Positions 1 through 8,109 of a DNA stretch of 64,000 nt are shown one piece after another. Numbering within the stretch: the stretch's first letter is position 1; each line of letters starts with the position of its first letter. Under the pieces are notes generated by a model, which was given only the letters and a program-made list of their open reading frames with translations, was not told where the DNA came from and did not search any database. A program made the position numbers and the translations under genes. The DNA comes from Belnapia mucosa (GTDB taxonomy: Bacteria > Pseudomonadota > Alphaproteobacteria > Acetobacterales > Acetobacteraceae). The stretch lies in NCBI RefSeq assembly GCF_016775475.1, contig NZ_JAEUXJ010000007.1, forward strand, positions 124,001 to 188,000, written 5' to 3'.

Positions 1-1128
1 CCAGCCGAGCACCGCCATGGCATCGGTGATCGTCGCCCTCTCCCCGCCGCGGCCGTAGCAGGCCGGGCCGGGCACCGAGCCGGCGCTTTCCGGTCCCACC
101 TTCAGCACGCCGAAACCATCGACCCGGGCGATGGAGCCGCCGCCATCGCCGATCGAGGTGACCGAGACGGTCGGCATGTGCAGCGGGAAGTCGCCCACCT
201 GCTCGCCGGTGCCGAATTGCGCCTCGCCGCCGATGATGAGCGCCACATCGGCGCTGGTGCCGCCGATATCGAGGGTGAGCGCCCGTTCCACCCCCGCCTG
301 CCGCGCCAGGAAGCCGGCGCCCATGACGCCGGAGGCGGTGCCGGAGAGCAGCATGCTGACGCAGGCGGTGCGGCCGAGCGCCGCGCTCATGATCCCGCCA
401 TTGGACTTGGTGATCATTGGCGGGGCGGCGATGCCGCGCGCCTGCAAGGCCGCCTCCAGCGAGGCGAGGTAGGAATCGACCCGCGGATGGACATAGCCGT
501 TCAGGATGGCGGTGGTGGTGCGTTCGTATTCGCGGATCACCGGCCAGATCTCGGCGCCGCAAAAGACAAAAAGGTCGGGCGCCTCCTGCTGCAGCAGGGC
601 CTTTGCGGCCAGCTCATGCGCCGGGTTCCGGTAGGCATGGAGGAAGGAGATGATGATGCCCGCCGCGCCGGCCGCCCGCGCCCGCCGCGCAGCCTCCCGC
701 ACCCCCGCGGCATCGAGCGGCACTTCCTCCGTCCCGTCCGAGAGGATGCGGCCGCCGACGCCGAAGATGCGGTCGCGGGGGATGAGCTGGTCCGGCCGGG
801 CGCAGAACAGGCCATACATCTCCGGCATGCGCAGCCGGGCCAGTTCGATCACGTCCTCGAAGCCGGCCGTGGCCAGCAGGGCGAGCGGGGCGCCGCGGCG
901 CTGGATGACGGTATTGATGCCGACGGTGGTGCCATGGACGAAGCTCTCGACCTCGGCCGGGGCCAGGCCGTGGCGGCTTTGCAGCAGGGCGAGGCCTTCC
1001 ATCACCTCCTGCCCCGGCCGGTCGGGTGTGGTCAGCACCTTCAGCGTGTGGAGCTGCCCGGTCGCCTCATCCAGCGCGCAGAAATCGATGAAGGTGCCGC
1101 CGATATCGACACCGATGCGCCAACCCAT
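1..1128 (-). CDS. Hydantoinase/oxoprolinase family protein (HyuA-like), 3' part cut by window edge
   Basis: Family members open hydantoin or 5-oxoproline rings with ATP and usually act with a HyuB partner. About 376 codons are visible of the usual 680-700, and the rest lies beyond the left edge. The N-terminal glycine-rich motif IGVDIGGTFIDF is at residues 5-16, HGTTVGINT near 61, SNGGIMSA near 240, the second ATPase-fold motif LDIGGTSADVALI near 283, and PGPACYGRGG near 352. The ATG at 1128 is the first residue before the conserved motif. It follows the LysR gene in the same direction with an 89-bp gap holding a palindromic motif at 1207-1221, so LysR control is plausible. The exact substrate (hydantoin, N-methylhydantoin or oxoproline) cannot be told. 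Confidence 0.9.
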   Translation of the reverse strand, partial: MGWRIGVDIGGTFIDFCALDEATGQLHTLKVLTTPDRPGQEVMEGLALLQSRHGLAPAEVESFVHGTTVGINTVIQRRGAPLALLATAGFEDVIELARLRMPEMYGLFCARPDQLIPRDRIFGVGGRILSDGTEEVPLDAAGVREAARRARAAGAAGIIISFLHAYRNPAHELAAKALLQQEAPDLFVFCGAEIWPVIREYERTTTAILNGYVHPRVDSYLASLEAALQARGIAAPPMITKSNGGIMSAALGRTACVSMLLSGTASGVMGAGFLARQAGVERALTLDIGGTSADVALIIGGEAQFGTGEQVGDFPLHMPTVSVTSIGDGGGSIARVDGFGVLKVGPESAGSVPGPACYGRGGERATITDAMAVLGW

Positions 1129-1206
1129 CGTCCCACCCCCGCCAACCCGGTGCCGCAGTCTCCGGGCCGGGTCAGCGCCTGTCCAAGACGGATATGGCCG
1201 AAGAGG

Positions 1207-1221
1207 ATAAGCCCCGCTTAT
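1207..1221. promoter_or_regulatory. Candidate LysR-type operator, copy 1
   Basis: A perfect palindrome, ATAAGC-CCC-GCTTAT, carries the T-N11-A core typical of LysR-family binding sites. It overlaps the stop codon of the LysR gene and lies about 80 bp upstream of the hydantoinase start. It matches the motif at 2159-2173 at 12 of 15 positions. The motif itself is seen; assigning it to the LysR protein next to it is inference. Confidence 0.5.
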
Positions 1222-2138
1222 GCCAGGCGGAGCCGCCCCCGATGCGCCGGGTCGGCCGCCTGGGCCGCCAGCGACCGGCGCAGCTCCTCCCTGAGGGTTG
1301 CCTGCTGGCGGGTCCAGGGCCGCCGGGTCGGGACGAGGAGGGAGATCGGCAACGGCACCAGCGGCCGGAAGGGGCGGGCGACGATTCCCGCGAAGCCGGC
1401 CCAGGGGATCAGCCCATCCACCAGGGCGATGCCGATGCCGGCCTGCACGAAGGCCAGCGCGATGATCGAGACATCGATCTCCACCTGCGGCCGCAGCGGC
1501 ACCCCGGCGGCGGCGAAGACCGCGTCCAGCCGCATCCCCGGTAATGTATCGCGGCGATAGGCGATGAGCGTTTCCTCCTGCAGGTCGGCGGGCCCGACCT
1601 CCTCCAGCGCGGCGAGGCGATGGCCGGCGGGCAGGACGCAGATCACCTCGCTGCTGCCGATCGTCTCCGGCTGGATGGCCGCATGCCCGGTATCGTTCAT
1701 GGCGATGCCGAGATCGGCCTCGCCCTGCTCCAGCTTCTCGACAATCGCCTGCACCGGGACGACGAAGGAAACCAGCCGGGTCTCCGGCCAGGCCTGACGG
1801 AAGGCCTGCAGCGCGGCCGGGACGAAGGACAGGGCCGGCGGCGCCGAGGCGGCGAGGCGGAGCGTGCTGGCCGTGCCGCCGCGCAGCGCCGCGGCATGGC
1901 GGCGGAAGGCTTCCAGGTCGCGGTGCAGCCGCTCCGCCTCGGGGAAGAGCAACTCCGCCTCCGGCGTCGGCACCAGCCGCCCGGCCAGGCGCTGGAACAG
2001 CTTGAAGCCCAGCTGGTCCTCGGCATGCAGCAGCAGTTGGCTCAGCGCCGGCTGGGAGACATGCAGCGCCTGCGCCGCCCCGGTCAGCGTGCCGCAGCGC
2101 ATGATGGTGCGGAACACCTCGATCTGCCGCGCATTCAC
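1218..2138 (-). CDS. LysR family transcriptional regulator
   Basis: This is a 306-residue protein of the usual LysR length. The winged helix-turn-helix is at residues 3-62, with the readable core TGAAQALHVSQPALSQ, followed by a linker helix and a periplasmic-binding-protein-like co-inducer domain from about 90 to 295. It is divergent from the HcnABC-type dehydrogenase genes starting at 2248 and reads toward the hydantoinase at 1128. LysR regulators commonly control the divergent operon and themselves. A 15-bp T-N11-A motif lies in the divergent gap at 2159-2173, and a near copy lies ahead of the hydantoinase. The regulator's ligand is unknown, but is likely the substrate of the neighbouring amine or hydantoin catabolic enzymes. 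Confidence 0.93.
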   Translation of the reverse strand: MNARQIEVFRTIMRCGTLTGAAQALHVSQPALSQLLLHAEDQLGFKLFQRLAGRLVPTPEAELLFPEAERLHRDLEAFRRHAAALRGGTASTLRLAASAPPALSFVPAALQAFRQAWPETRLVSFVVPVQAIVEKLEQGEADLGIAMNDTGHAAIQPETIGSSEVICVLPAGHRLAALEEVGPADLQEETLIAYRRDTLPGMRLDAVFAAAGVPLRPQVEIDVSIIALAFVQAGIGIALVDGLIPWAGFAGIVARPFRPLVPLPISLLVPTRRPWTRQQATLREELRRSLAAQAADPAHRGRLRLA

Positions 2139-2158
2139 CGGGGCCGGGCCCTTTCGCC

Positions 2159-2173
2159 ATAGGTCCAGCTTAT
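2159..2173. promoter_or_regulatory. Candidate LysR-type operator, copy 2 (divergent promoter region)
   Basis: The 15-mer ATAGGTCCAGCTTAT has the T-N11-A spacing. It sits 21 bp in front of the LysR start codon and 75 bp in front of the dehydrogenase small-subunit start. It agrees with the perfect palindrome at 1207-1221 at 12 of 15 positions. Its place in the divergent gap is where an autoregulatory and activation site is expected. Confidence 0.5.
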
Positions 2174-2247
2174 GAAAGCAGCCGGAAAGCCGATTGGACA
2201 GGCCCCGTTACGTGGCCGAAGCTTGCCTGGTTGGGGGATTTCAGGCG

Positions 2248-2550
2248 ATGGCGGGCTTGTTCCACCGCATCGGTGAGCGGGAGCGGCGGCCGGTGCGGCT
2301 CGTGGTGGATGGCACCCCGCTCGAGGCGCTGGAGGGCGACACATTGCTGGTCGCCATCCTGACGCAGCGGGCCGCGCTGCGGCTGAACGAATTCGATGGC
2401 GGGCCGCGTGCCGGCTTCTGCCTGATGGGCGCCTGCCAGGATTGCCGGGTCTGGACCGAGGCGGGCGAGAGCCTGCGCGCCTGCTCCACGCCCGTCGCCG
2501 AGGGCATGCGCATCCTGACGCGGGAGGTGGCATGGACCGGCCAGCCGTGA
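2248..2550 (+). CDS. (2Fe-2S)-binding small subunit of HcnA/opine-oxidase-type flavin dehydrogenase
   Basis: This 100-residue ferredoxin-like protein has four cluster-binding cysteines at C58, C63, C66 and C79 (GFCLMGACQDC then RAC). This is the small [2Fe-2S] subunit found in HcnA of hydrogen-cyanide synthase and in the gamma or small subunit of opine oxidases and D-hydroxyproline dehydrogenases. The start at 2248 has a GGGGGA ribosome site nine bases upstream; a longer in-frame start at 2194 has none and lacks conserved sequence. Its stop overlaps the next gene's start by 19 bases, which suggests translational coupling in a three-gene complex. The substrate is not evident. Confidence 0.85.
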   Translation: MAGLFHRIGERERRPVRLVVDGTPLEALEGDTLLVAILTQRAALRLNEFDGGPRAGFCLMGACQDCRVWTEAGESLRACSTPVAEGMRILTREVAWTGQP

Positions 2551-3899
2551 TCGTCATCGGCGCCGGCCCGGCCGGCATCCGCGCCGCGGCGCGGCTGGTG
2601 CAGGCCGGGCTGCGGCCGGTGCTGATCGAGGAAGGCGGCCGCGAGGGCGGCCAGATCTATCGCCGCCAGCCGGCAAATTTCACCCGCCCGCCCGCCGCGC
2701 TCTACGGCGCCGATGCCGGGCGCGCCACGCGGTTGCATGGCGACTTCGCCGCGCTCCGCGCCCAGATCGACTGGCGGCCGGAGACGCTGGCCTGGGGCGT
2801 GACCGAGGACGGGCTGATGCTGCTGCGCGAGGGCCGCGCCGAGGCGCTGCCCTGGCAAGCCATGATCCTGGCGACCGGCGCGACCGAGAGGGTGATGCCG
2901 GTGCCCGGCTGGACCCTGCCCGGCGTCTATGGGCTCGGCGGGGCGCAGATCGCGCTGAAGGCGCAGGCGGCGCTGATCGGACAGCGGCCGGTCTTCCTCG
3001 GCACCGGGCCGCTGCTCTACCTGGTCGCCTGGCAATATGCGAAGGCGGGCGCCGATGTGCAGGCGGTGCTGGATACCAGCCCCTGGCATCTGCGGCTGCG
3101 CGCGGCGCCCTGGCTGGCGGCGCGGCCGGGGATGCTGGCGCGCGGGCTGCGCTATACCGCCGATCTGCGCCGCCGCGGTGTCCGGTTGGCGGGCGGCGTC
3201 ACCCCGCTCGGCATCGAAGGCGAAGGCCAGGTGGCGGCGCTGCGCTGGCGCGATGCCGCCGGGCGGGAACAGCGGACCGAGTGCGATGCCATCGGCCTCG
3301 GCCATGGGTTGCGGTCGGAGACGCAGCTCGCCGACCTGCTGCAATGCGACTTCGCCTTCGATCCTGTGGCGCGGCAATGGCTGCCGGTGCGGGATGCGGA
3401 TGGCCGCAGCACCCGCACCGGCGTCTATCTGGCCGGCGACGGGGCGCTGGCGCGGGGCGCCGATGCGGCGGAGGCGGCCGGGCAGCTCGCCGCCTGCGCC
3501 GCGCTGCGCGACCTCGGCCACCCCGTCGATGAGCTGGAGATGACGACGCTCCGCGGCCGGCTGCGGCCGATGGGCCGCTTCCGGCGCGGGATCGAGACCG
3601 CCTTCCCCTGGCCCGCCCGTCTCGCCGCCGGCCTGCCGGACGAGACTGTGATCTGCCGCTGCGAGAGCATCACCGCCGGCGATATCCGCGCCAGCGCCCG
3701 GGCGCTGGACGCGCCGGAGGTCAATCGCGCCAAGGCCTTCATCCGCGCCGGCATGGGCCGCTGCCAGGGGCGGGTCTGCGGCCTGGCCGCCGCCGAGGTC
3801 CTGGCTGCGGCGCGCGGCGTGCCGGTGGAGCAGGTCGGCCGGCTGCGCGGCGCCGCACCGGTGAAGCCGCTGCCCGCCGCGACGGAGTTCGCCGAATGA
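2532..3899 (+). CDS. FAD/NAD(P)-binding oxidoreductase, HcnB/opine-oxidase alpha-subunit type
   Basis: This 455-residue protein begins with a Rossmann motif GAGPAG at residues 10-15. It has a second nucleotide-binding region near 155 and ends with a BFD-like [2Fe-2S] segment whose cysteines are C375, C377, C411 and C416 (CRC and CQGRVC). This matches the large FAD/FMN subunit of HcnB, opine oxidase subunit A and D-hydroxyproline dehydrogenase, which pass electrons between flavins and iron-sulfur clusters. The start at 2532 is inside the previous gene and places the Rossmann motif at the N terminus. The end overlaps the third subunit gene by four bases (ATGA), so the genes are co-translated. 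Confidence 0.87.
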   Translation: MDRPAVIVIGAGPAGIRAAARLVQAGLRPVLIEEGGREGGQIYRRQPANFTRPPAALYGADAGRATRLHGDFAALRAQIDWRPETLAWGVTEDGLMLLREGRAEALPWQAMILATGATERVMPVPGWTLPGVYGLGGAQIALKAQAALIGQRPVFLGTGPLLYLVAWQYAKAGADVQAVLDTSPWHLRLRAAPWLAARPGMLARGLRYTADLRRRGVRLAGGVTPLGIEGEGQVAALRWRDAAGREQRTECDAIGLGHGLRSETQLADLLQCDFAFDPVARQWLPVRDADGRSTRTGVYLAGDGALARGADAAEAAGQLAACAALRDLGHPVDELEMTTLRGRLRPMGRFRRGIETAFPWPARLAAGLPDETVICRCESITAGDIRASARALDAPEVNRAKAFIRAGMGRCQGRVCGLAAAEVLAAARGVPVEQVGRLRGAAPVKPLPAATEFAE

Positions 3900-5036
3900 T
3901 CCCGCGCCAGGCCGATGCCATCATCGTCGGCGGCGGCATCATGGGCGCCGCCACCGCCTTCTTCCTCCGCCAGCACGGGATGTCGGTGATCCTGCTGGAG
4001 CGCGACCTGCTCGGTCAGGCGGCAAGCGGGGTGAATTTCGGCAATGTCCGCCGCCAGGGCCGCTTCCTGCCGCAGCTTCCCCTCGCCAACCGCTCCCGCG
4101 AGATCTGGGGCCAGCTGCCGGAGCTGCTGGGCGAGGATGTGGAATTCCTGCCCTCCGGCCATCTTCGCCTCGCCTTCCGGGAGGCAGATGCGGCGCAGCT
4201 CGAAGCCTATGCGCGCGATGCCCGGCCCTATGGGCTGGAGCTGGAGCTGATCAGCCACAACGCGCTGCGGGAGCGCTTTCCCTTCCTCTCGCCGGAGGTC
4301 GTCATGGCCTCCTACTCGCCGGTGGATGGGCATGGCCAATCCGCGGCTCGCCGCCCCGGCCTTCGGCCGCGCCGCCCGCCGCGCCGGCGCCACGGTGCTG
4401 GAGAACACGGAAGTCCTGGGCATCGGCAAGCCCGGTGAGGATTTCGTGGTGGAGACGCGCGGGGCCGGCAGCTTCCGCGCGCCCCTGCTGCAGGTCTCGG
4501 CCGGGGCCTGGGGCGGGGCGCTGGCCGCGGCGCTGGGCGAGCCGGTGCCGATCATCGCCCGCGCGCCGCAGATGGGCGTGACGGAGCCGGCGCCCTACCG
4601 TATCGCTCCCGTCCTCGGCGTACAGAGCGGCGTGGCGCAGGAAGTGGTCTATCTGCGCCAGGTGAAGCGCGGCAACATCGTCTTCGGCGGCGGCTTCCGC
4701 GGCACCGCCGGCCTCGTCACGCAGCGCGCGACGCTCGACCCGATGAACACGCTGCGCCAGCTGCCGATGATCGCCCGGCTGCTGCCGGCGATTGCGCGCC
4801 TCGCCGTCATCCGCAGCTGGAGCGGGGTCGAGGGCTATATGGCCGACGACATCCCGGTGATGGGGCCGAGCCGCGTGCTGCCTGGCCTGTTTTATGCTTT
4901 CGGCTTCTGTGGCCATGGCTTCCAGCTTGGCCCCGGCGTCGGCGCCACCATGGCGGAACTGCTGGCGACCGGCGCGCCCGGCGTGCCGATCGATGCCTTC
5001 CACATCGCCCGCTTCGCCGAAGCCGGCGCGGCCTGA
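3896..5036 (+). pseudogene. HcnC/opine-oxidase beta-type FAD oxidoreductase, interrupted by a +1 frameshift
   Basis: The gene starts with AIIVGGGIMGAATAFFL, a DAO-family FAD-binding motif, and ends with YAFGFCGHGFQLGPGVG, the typical C-terminal FAD site of sarcosine-oxidase-beta-like enzymes. The reading frame changes at 4334-4335. The first frame reads SPVDGHG and then loses homology, while the next frame resumes with ANPRLAAPAFGRAA. Removing one G from CATGGCC restores SPVDGHANPRLAAP and a continuous protein of about 379 residues, the usual length. So either the subunit is broken or the base is a sequencing or assembly error. It overlaps the preceding subunit gene by ATGA and is followed by a Bug receptor 14 bp on. 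Confidence 0.85.
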
Positions 5037-5050
5037 CAGGAGTGCCGAGG

Positions 5051-6040
5051 ATGCTGCTCCCACCGTCCCTTCCCCGTCGCGGGCTGCTCGGCCTCGCGGC
5101 CGGCGGGCTCGCGGCGCCGGCGCTGGCCCAGCCTGCCTGGCCGAGCGGGCCGGTGCGGATCATCATCCCCTTCGCCCCGGGCGGCGGCACGGATGTGACC
5201 ATCCGGCTGATGGCGCCCCGCATGTCGGCCTTTCTCGGCCAGCCGCTGGTGATGGAGAACCGGCCGGGCGCCGGCAGCACGCTCGGCACCGACCTCGTTG
5301 CCAAATCGCCGCCTGATGGCTCGGTCTTCGTGCATGCGACGCTTTCCTCCACCGGGATCGCCGCGGCGCTGTATCGCCATCTGCCCTATGACCCGATCCG
5401 CGACCTGGCGCCGATCGCGCCCACCGTCTTCGTCCCGCTGGTGCTGGCGGTGACGACCACGGGCTGGGACATCCGCACGCCGGCGCAGCTGGTGGAGACG
5501 CTGCGGGCCAGCCCCAACCGCTACCAATATGGCAGCAACGGCATCGGCGCGACCGGGCACCTGGCCAGCGCCAATTTCCTGACCCGTATCGGCGCCCAGG
5601 CGGTGCACATTCCCTATCGCGGCGGCGGCGAGACCTTCGGCGCGCTGGTGAAGGGGGAGGTGCAATTCCTGCACGACATCACCGGCCTGCTGCAGCCGCA
5701 TGCCAATGCGGGGACCATCCGCTGCCTCTTCGTCACCTCGCAGGAACGCTCGCCGGTGATGCCGGATGTGCCGACGGCGAAGGAGGCGGGCATCCCCGAC
5801 TACCCGGCCTATTCCTGGTTCGGCCTGTTCGGCCCGGCCGGGACCCCGGCGCCGATCCAGGCGCGGATGGCCGCGGCGGTGGAACATGCCCTGGCCGATC
5901 CGGCCCTCCTGGCGCGGCTCGAAGGGCTCGGCACGCCGGGGATGCCGGGCTGGACGCCGCAGCGCTTCGCCCAATACGTGAAGGACGAGACGGCCCTCTG
6001 GGGTCCCCTGGTCCGCGCCTCCGGCGCCGAGCAGAATTGA
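5051..6040 (+). CDS. Bug-family tripartite tricarboxylate transporter receptor (periplasmic binding protein)
   Basis: This 329-residue secreted binding protein belongs to the TctC/Bug family, which captures carboxylates and related solutes for TctAB-type carriers or signalling. A twin-arginine-like leader (LPRRGLLGLAAGG) ends near ALAQ. Family motifs follow: VRIIIPFAPGGGTDV, NRPGAGSTLGTDLVAK and PYDPIRDLAPI. The ATG at 5051 has AGGAG eight bases upstream, preferred over a GTG at 5042 that lies inside that site. It is the last gene of the LysR-linked operon, so it may bind the compound oxidised by the upstream dehydrogenase. No TctA or TctB genes are nearby. Confidence 0.88.
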   Translation: MLLPPSLPRRGLLGLAAGGLAAPALAQPAWPSGPVRIIIPFAPGGGTDVTIRLMAPRMSAFLGQPLVMENRPGAGSTLGTDLVAKSPPDGSVFVHATLSSTGIAAALYRHLPYDPIRDLAPIAPTVFVPLVLAVTTTGWDIRTPAQLVETLRASPNRYQYGSNGIGATGHLASANFLTRIGAQAVHIPYRGGGETFGALVKGEVQFLHDITGLLQPHANAGTIRCLFVTSQERSPVMPDVPTAKEAGIPDYPAYSWFGLFGPAGTPAPIQARMAAAVEHALADPALLARLEGLGTPGMPGWTPQRFAQYVKDETALWGPLVRASGAEQN

Positions 6041-6104
6041 GGCCGGGGCCAGGCTCCTCGCCACGGATCATCCCGCCGGGCGCCACCATCCCGGGCGACC
6101 GGAT

Positions 6105-6128
6105 GGCAGGCCGCCTGCGCGGCCTGCC
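6105..6128. terminator. Candidate bidirectional terminator hairpin between convergent genes
   Basis: A perfect 10-bp inverted repeat (GGCAGGCCGC and its complement) surrounds a four-base loop, CTGC. It lies 65 bp past the Bug receptor stop and 30 bp past the stop of the convergent CHRD-like gene. There is no clear T-tract on either strand, so intrinsic termination is uncertain, but the position and symmetry fit a shared transcript end. Confidence 0.5.
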
Positions 6129-6157
6129 AGGGCCAGGCGGCTAGGGTGCCGCCAGGG

Positions 6158-6892
6158 TCATAGGTACCAGTTGCCGGTCGCCGCGAAATTCTCGGTGACC
6201 TGGGCGGCGATGGCGTTCCAGTCAACCACGTCGTTCGCGTCGAGCCCAAGGTCGTCCACGGCCGCAAGCACATCGGCTGCCGGGGCCACGCCGTTCAGCT
6301 CGCCAGAGGCAACGGGCAGGGCCAGCTTGTATCCGTCGGTCCCATCAACCTCGCCGGTCGTGTCGGCGCCCTGGTTGGCGTTGGTGGTCAGGCCATGGAT
6401 GACGATCTCCTTGGCCTCCAGCGGCGTGATGCCATCGAAGATGGCGCTCGCATTCGGGTCGTCGGCCGCGAAGGTGAAGACCTCGTGGTAGCTCAGCCTG
6501 CCATCGGCGCCGACGGTCGGGAACATCGCCTGGTCGGTGTGATCATGGCCGTCCGTGCCATGGTCATGGGCGGAGTTCTCGGGGTTCAGCGTCAGGTTGA
6601 GCTGGATCGGGCCGTAGGTGGCGAGGCCCTCAGCCAGTTCCACGAAGCCGTCCCCGTCGCTGTCCTGGGCGATGGTGGGCGACTTGGCGTCGGTGTCGTC
6701 GGTGAAGCCGTGAATGTGCTGGATGTGCATCGGACCTGGTTCCAGGCCGGCAGCCTGGATGTCCACGGTCAGGGTGCGGGCATCCTGATCAATCAGCAGG
6801 ACGGCCCGGCCCTCGACGCCCGAATTGTTCAGCGCCGTCAGGTCGGTCGAGTAGAGCAGCTTGCCGTCCTGGACGTAGGTGTCGTGTGCCAT
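6158..6892 (-). CDS. CHRD-like domain protein with an EF-hand-type calcium loop
   Basis: This is an acidic 244-residue protein. Residues 10-160 resemble the CHRD fold: an LLYSTDLTALNNSG opening, a histidine-rich MHIQHIHG near 55-62 and beta-strand alternation. A complete 12-residue EF-hand loop with D77, D79, D81, G82 and E88 is present, and a second His/Asp-rich stretch lies near 105-120. No signal peptide or membrane segment is visible, which is odd for CHRD proteins; a C-terminal type I secretion signal is possible but not shown. The start at 6892 is supported by GGGAGGAAG just upstream. The biological role is unknown. It stands alone between a convergent and a divergent neighbour. Confidence 0.7.
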   Translation of the reverse strand: MAHDTYVQDGKLLYSTDLTALNNSGVEGRAVLLIDQDARTLTVDIQAAGLEPGPMHIQHIHGFTDDTDAKSPTIAQDSDGDGFVELAEGLATYGPIQLNLTLNPENSAHDHGTDGHDHTDQAMFPTVGADGRLSYHEVFTFAADDPNASAIFDGITPLEAKEIVIHGLTTNANQGADTTGEVDGTDGYKLALPVASGELNGVAPAADVLAAVDDLGLDANDVVDWNAIAAQVTENFAATGNWYL

Positions 6893-7211
6893 GTCTTCCT
6901 CCCGAGCCGTATGGGCCCGAACACCCTACGGGCCGGGAGAAGCGCCGGATGCGGAACAAACGGCCCAATAATCGTATCGCAATCTAGTATTGCGAGGCTG
7001 GGAGGGTCCCAGGCAATATTGTGCTGGGTGCGGTCCATTACGAATGAGGCTGCAGTCTCGACATATGCAGGGTTAGCAAGGTCCCCGTTCTCCCAGGTCC
7101 GGCAGCACGCCCGTCGCCCCGCCGGCCAACTTCGGCCATGCTTCAGTGCAGACGGATCATGCTCTAGATTTGCGCCAAAGGGGCCGAAGCCCCGAGGAGG
7201 AACTCTGCGCC
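6893..7211. other. Divergent intergenic region without a gene
   Basis: These 319 bases separate the CHRD-like gene from the dioxygenase gene, and I see no convincing coding sequence. They hold the ribosome site of the CHRD-like gene (6897-6905), a perfect 7-bp dyad at 6977-6995, a short GGGGC/GCCCC hairpin around 7181-7193 and an AGGAGG ribosome site at 7195-7200 for the dioxygenase. The stretch around 6965-7060 is more A+T-rich than the genes and probably contains both promoters. Confidence 0.6.
6977..6995. promoter_or_regulatory. Candidate operator dyad TCGCAAT-N5-ATTGCGA
   Basis: A perfect 7-bp inverted repeat with a five-base centre (CTAGT) lies 84 bp upstream of the CHRD-like start, on the dioxygenase-facing side of the divergent gap. 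The size and spacing fit a dimeric regulator site. No regulator gene is adjacent, so the cognate protein is unknown. Confidence 0.4.
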
Positions 7212-8099
7212 ATGACCCTTGCCATTCGCCCCGCCAACCCGTCCCGCCCCGACTTCGTGGGTGAAGTCTCGGGGGCCGACCTGCGCCAGCCTCTCGGCCC
7301 GGCCGAGGTGGCGGCGATCGAGGCCGGCATGGACCGCTATGCCGTGCTGGTCTTCCGCAACCAGGATATCAACGACCAGCAGCAGATCGTCTTCAGCCGG
7401 AATTTCGGTGAGCTGGAGCTGGCCACCGGCGACCTTGCCCAGGGCCAGGCCCGCCGCCTCTCGATGGAGATCAACGACATCTCCAACCTCGAGCGCGACG
7501 GGTCGGTGATGGCGCGGGACGACCGCAAGCGGCTGTTCGGCCTGGGCAACATGCTCTGGCACAGCGACAGCAGCTTCAAGGCGACGCCGGCCAAGTATTC
7601 GCTGCTCTCGGCGCGTGTCATCCCGGAAGGCGGCGGCAACACCGAATTCGCCGATATGCGCGCCGCCTGGGATGCGCTGGACGAGGAAACCCGGGCGCTG
7701 GTGCGGGACCTGATCTGCGAGCACAGCCAGATCTATTCCCGCGGCGTGCTCGGCTTCACCGATTTCACGCCGGAGGAGCTGGCGAAGTGGCAGCCCGTGC
7801 CGCAGCGGCTGGTGCGGCGGCATCCGAGCACGGGGCGGCTCTCGCTCTTCCTCTCCTCCCATGCCGGGGCGATCCGGGGCTGGCCGGTGCCGGAGGCGCG
7901 GGCGCTGCTGCGCGACCTGACGGAGCATGCGACGCAGCGGGAATTCGTGCATGCCCATGTCTGGCGGCCGCATGACCTAGTGATGTGGGACAACCGCGCC
8001 ACCATGCACCGTGCGCGGCGCTACGATGCCACCAAGGTGCGCGACCTGCACCGCACGACAGTCGCGGATGTGGCGCCGACGCTGGAGCAGGCGGCCTAG
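7212..8099 (+). CDS. TauD/TfdA family 2-oxoglutarate/Fe(II)-dependent dioxygenase
   Basis: This family uses Fe(II), O2 and 2-oxoglutarate to hydroxylate and so cleave substrates such as taurine or 2,4-dichlorophenoxyacetate. The 295-residue protein carries the iron-binding triad H117, D119 (WHSDSSF) and H266 (MHRARR), with the 2-oxoglutarate-binding arginine in RDLHRTTV. The overall sequence, including WDNRATMHRARRYD, is closer to TfdA than to taurine dioxygenases. The ATG at 7212 follows AGGAGG with an 11-base gap; a longer start at 7146 adds non-conserved residues. It is convergent with the acyl-CoA dehydrogenase operon. The true substrate is not known. Confidence 0.9.
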   Translation: MTLAIRPANPSRPDFVGEVSGADLRQPLGPAEVAAIEAGMDRYAVLVFRNQDINDQQQIVFSRNFGELELATGDLAQGQARRLSMEINDISNLERDGSVMARDDRKRLFGLGNMLWHSDSSFKATPAKYSLLSARVIPEGGGNTEFADMRAAWDALDEETRALVRDLICEHSQIYSRGVLGFTDFTPEELAKWQPVPQRLVRRHPSTGRLSLFLSSHAGAIRGWPVPEARALLRDLTEHATQREFVHAHVWRPHDLVMWDNRATMHRARRYDATKVRDLHRTTVADVAPTLEQAA

Positions 8100-8109
8100 G
8101 GCCGCCTCG

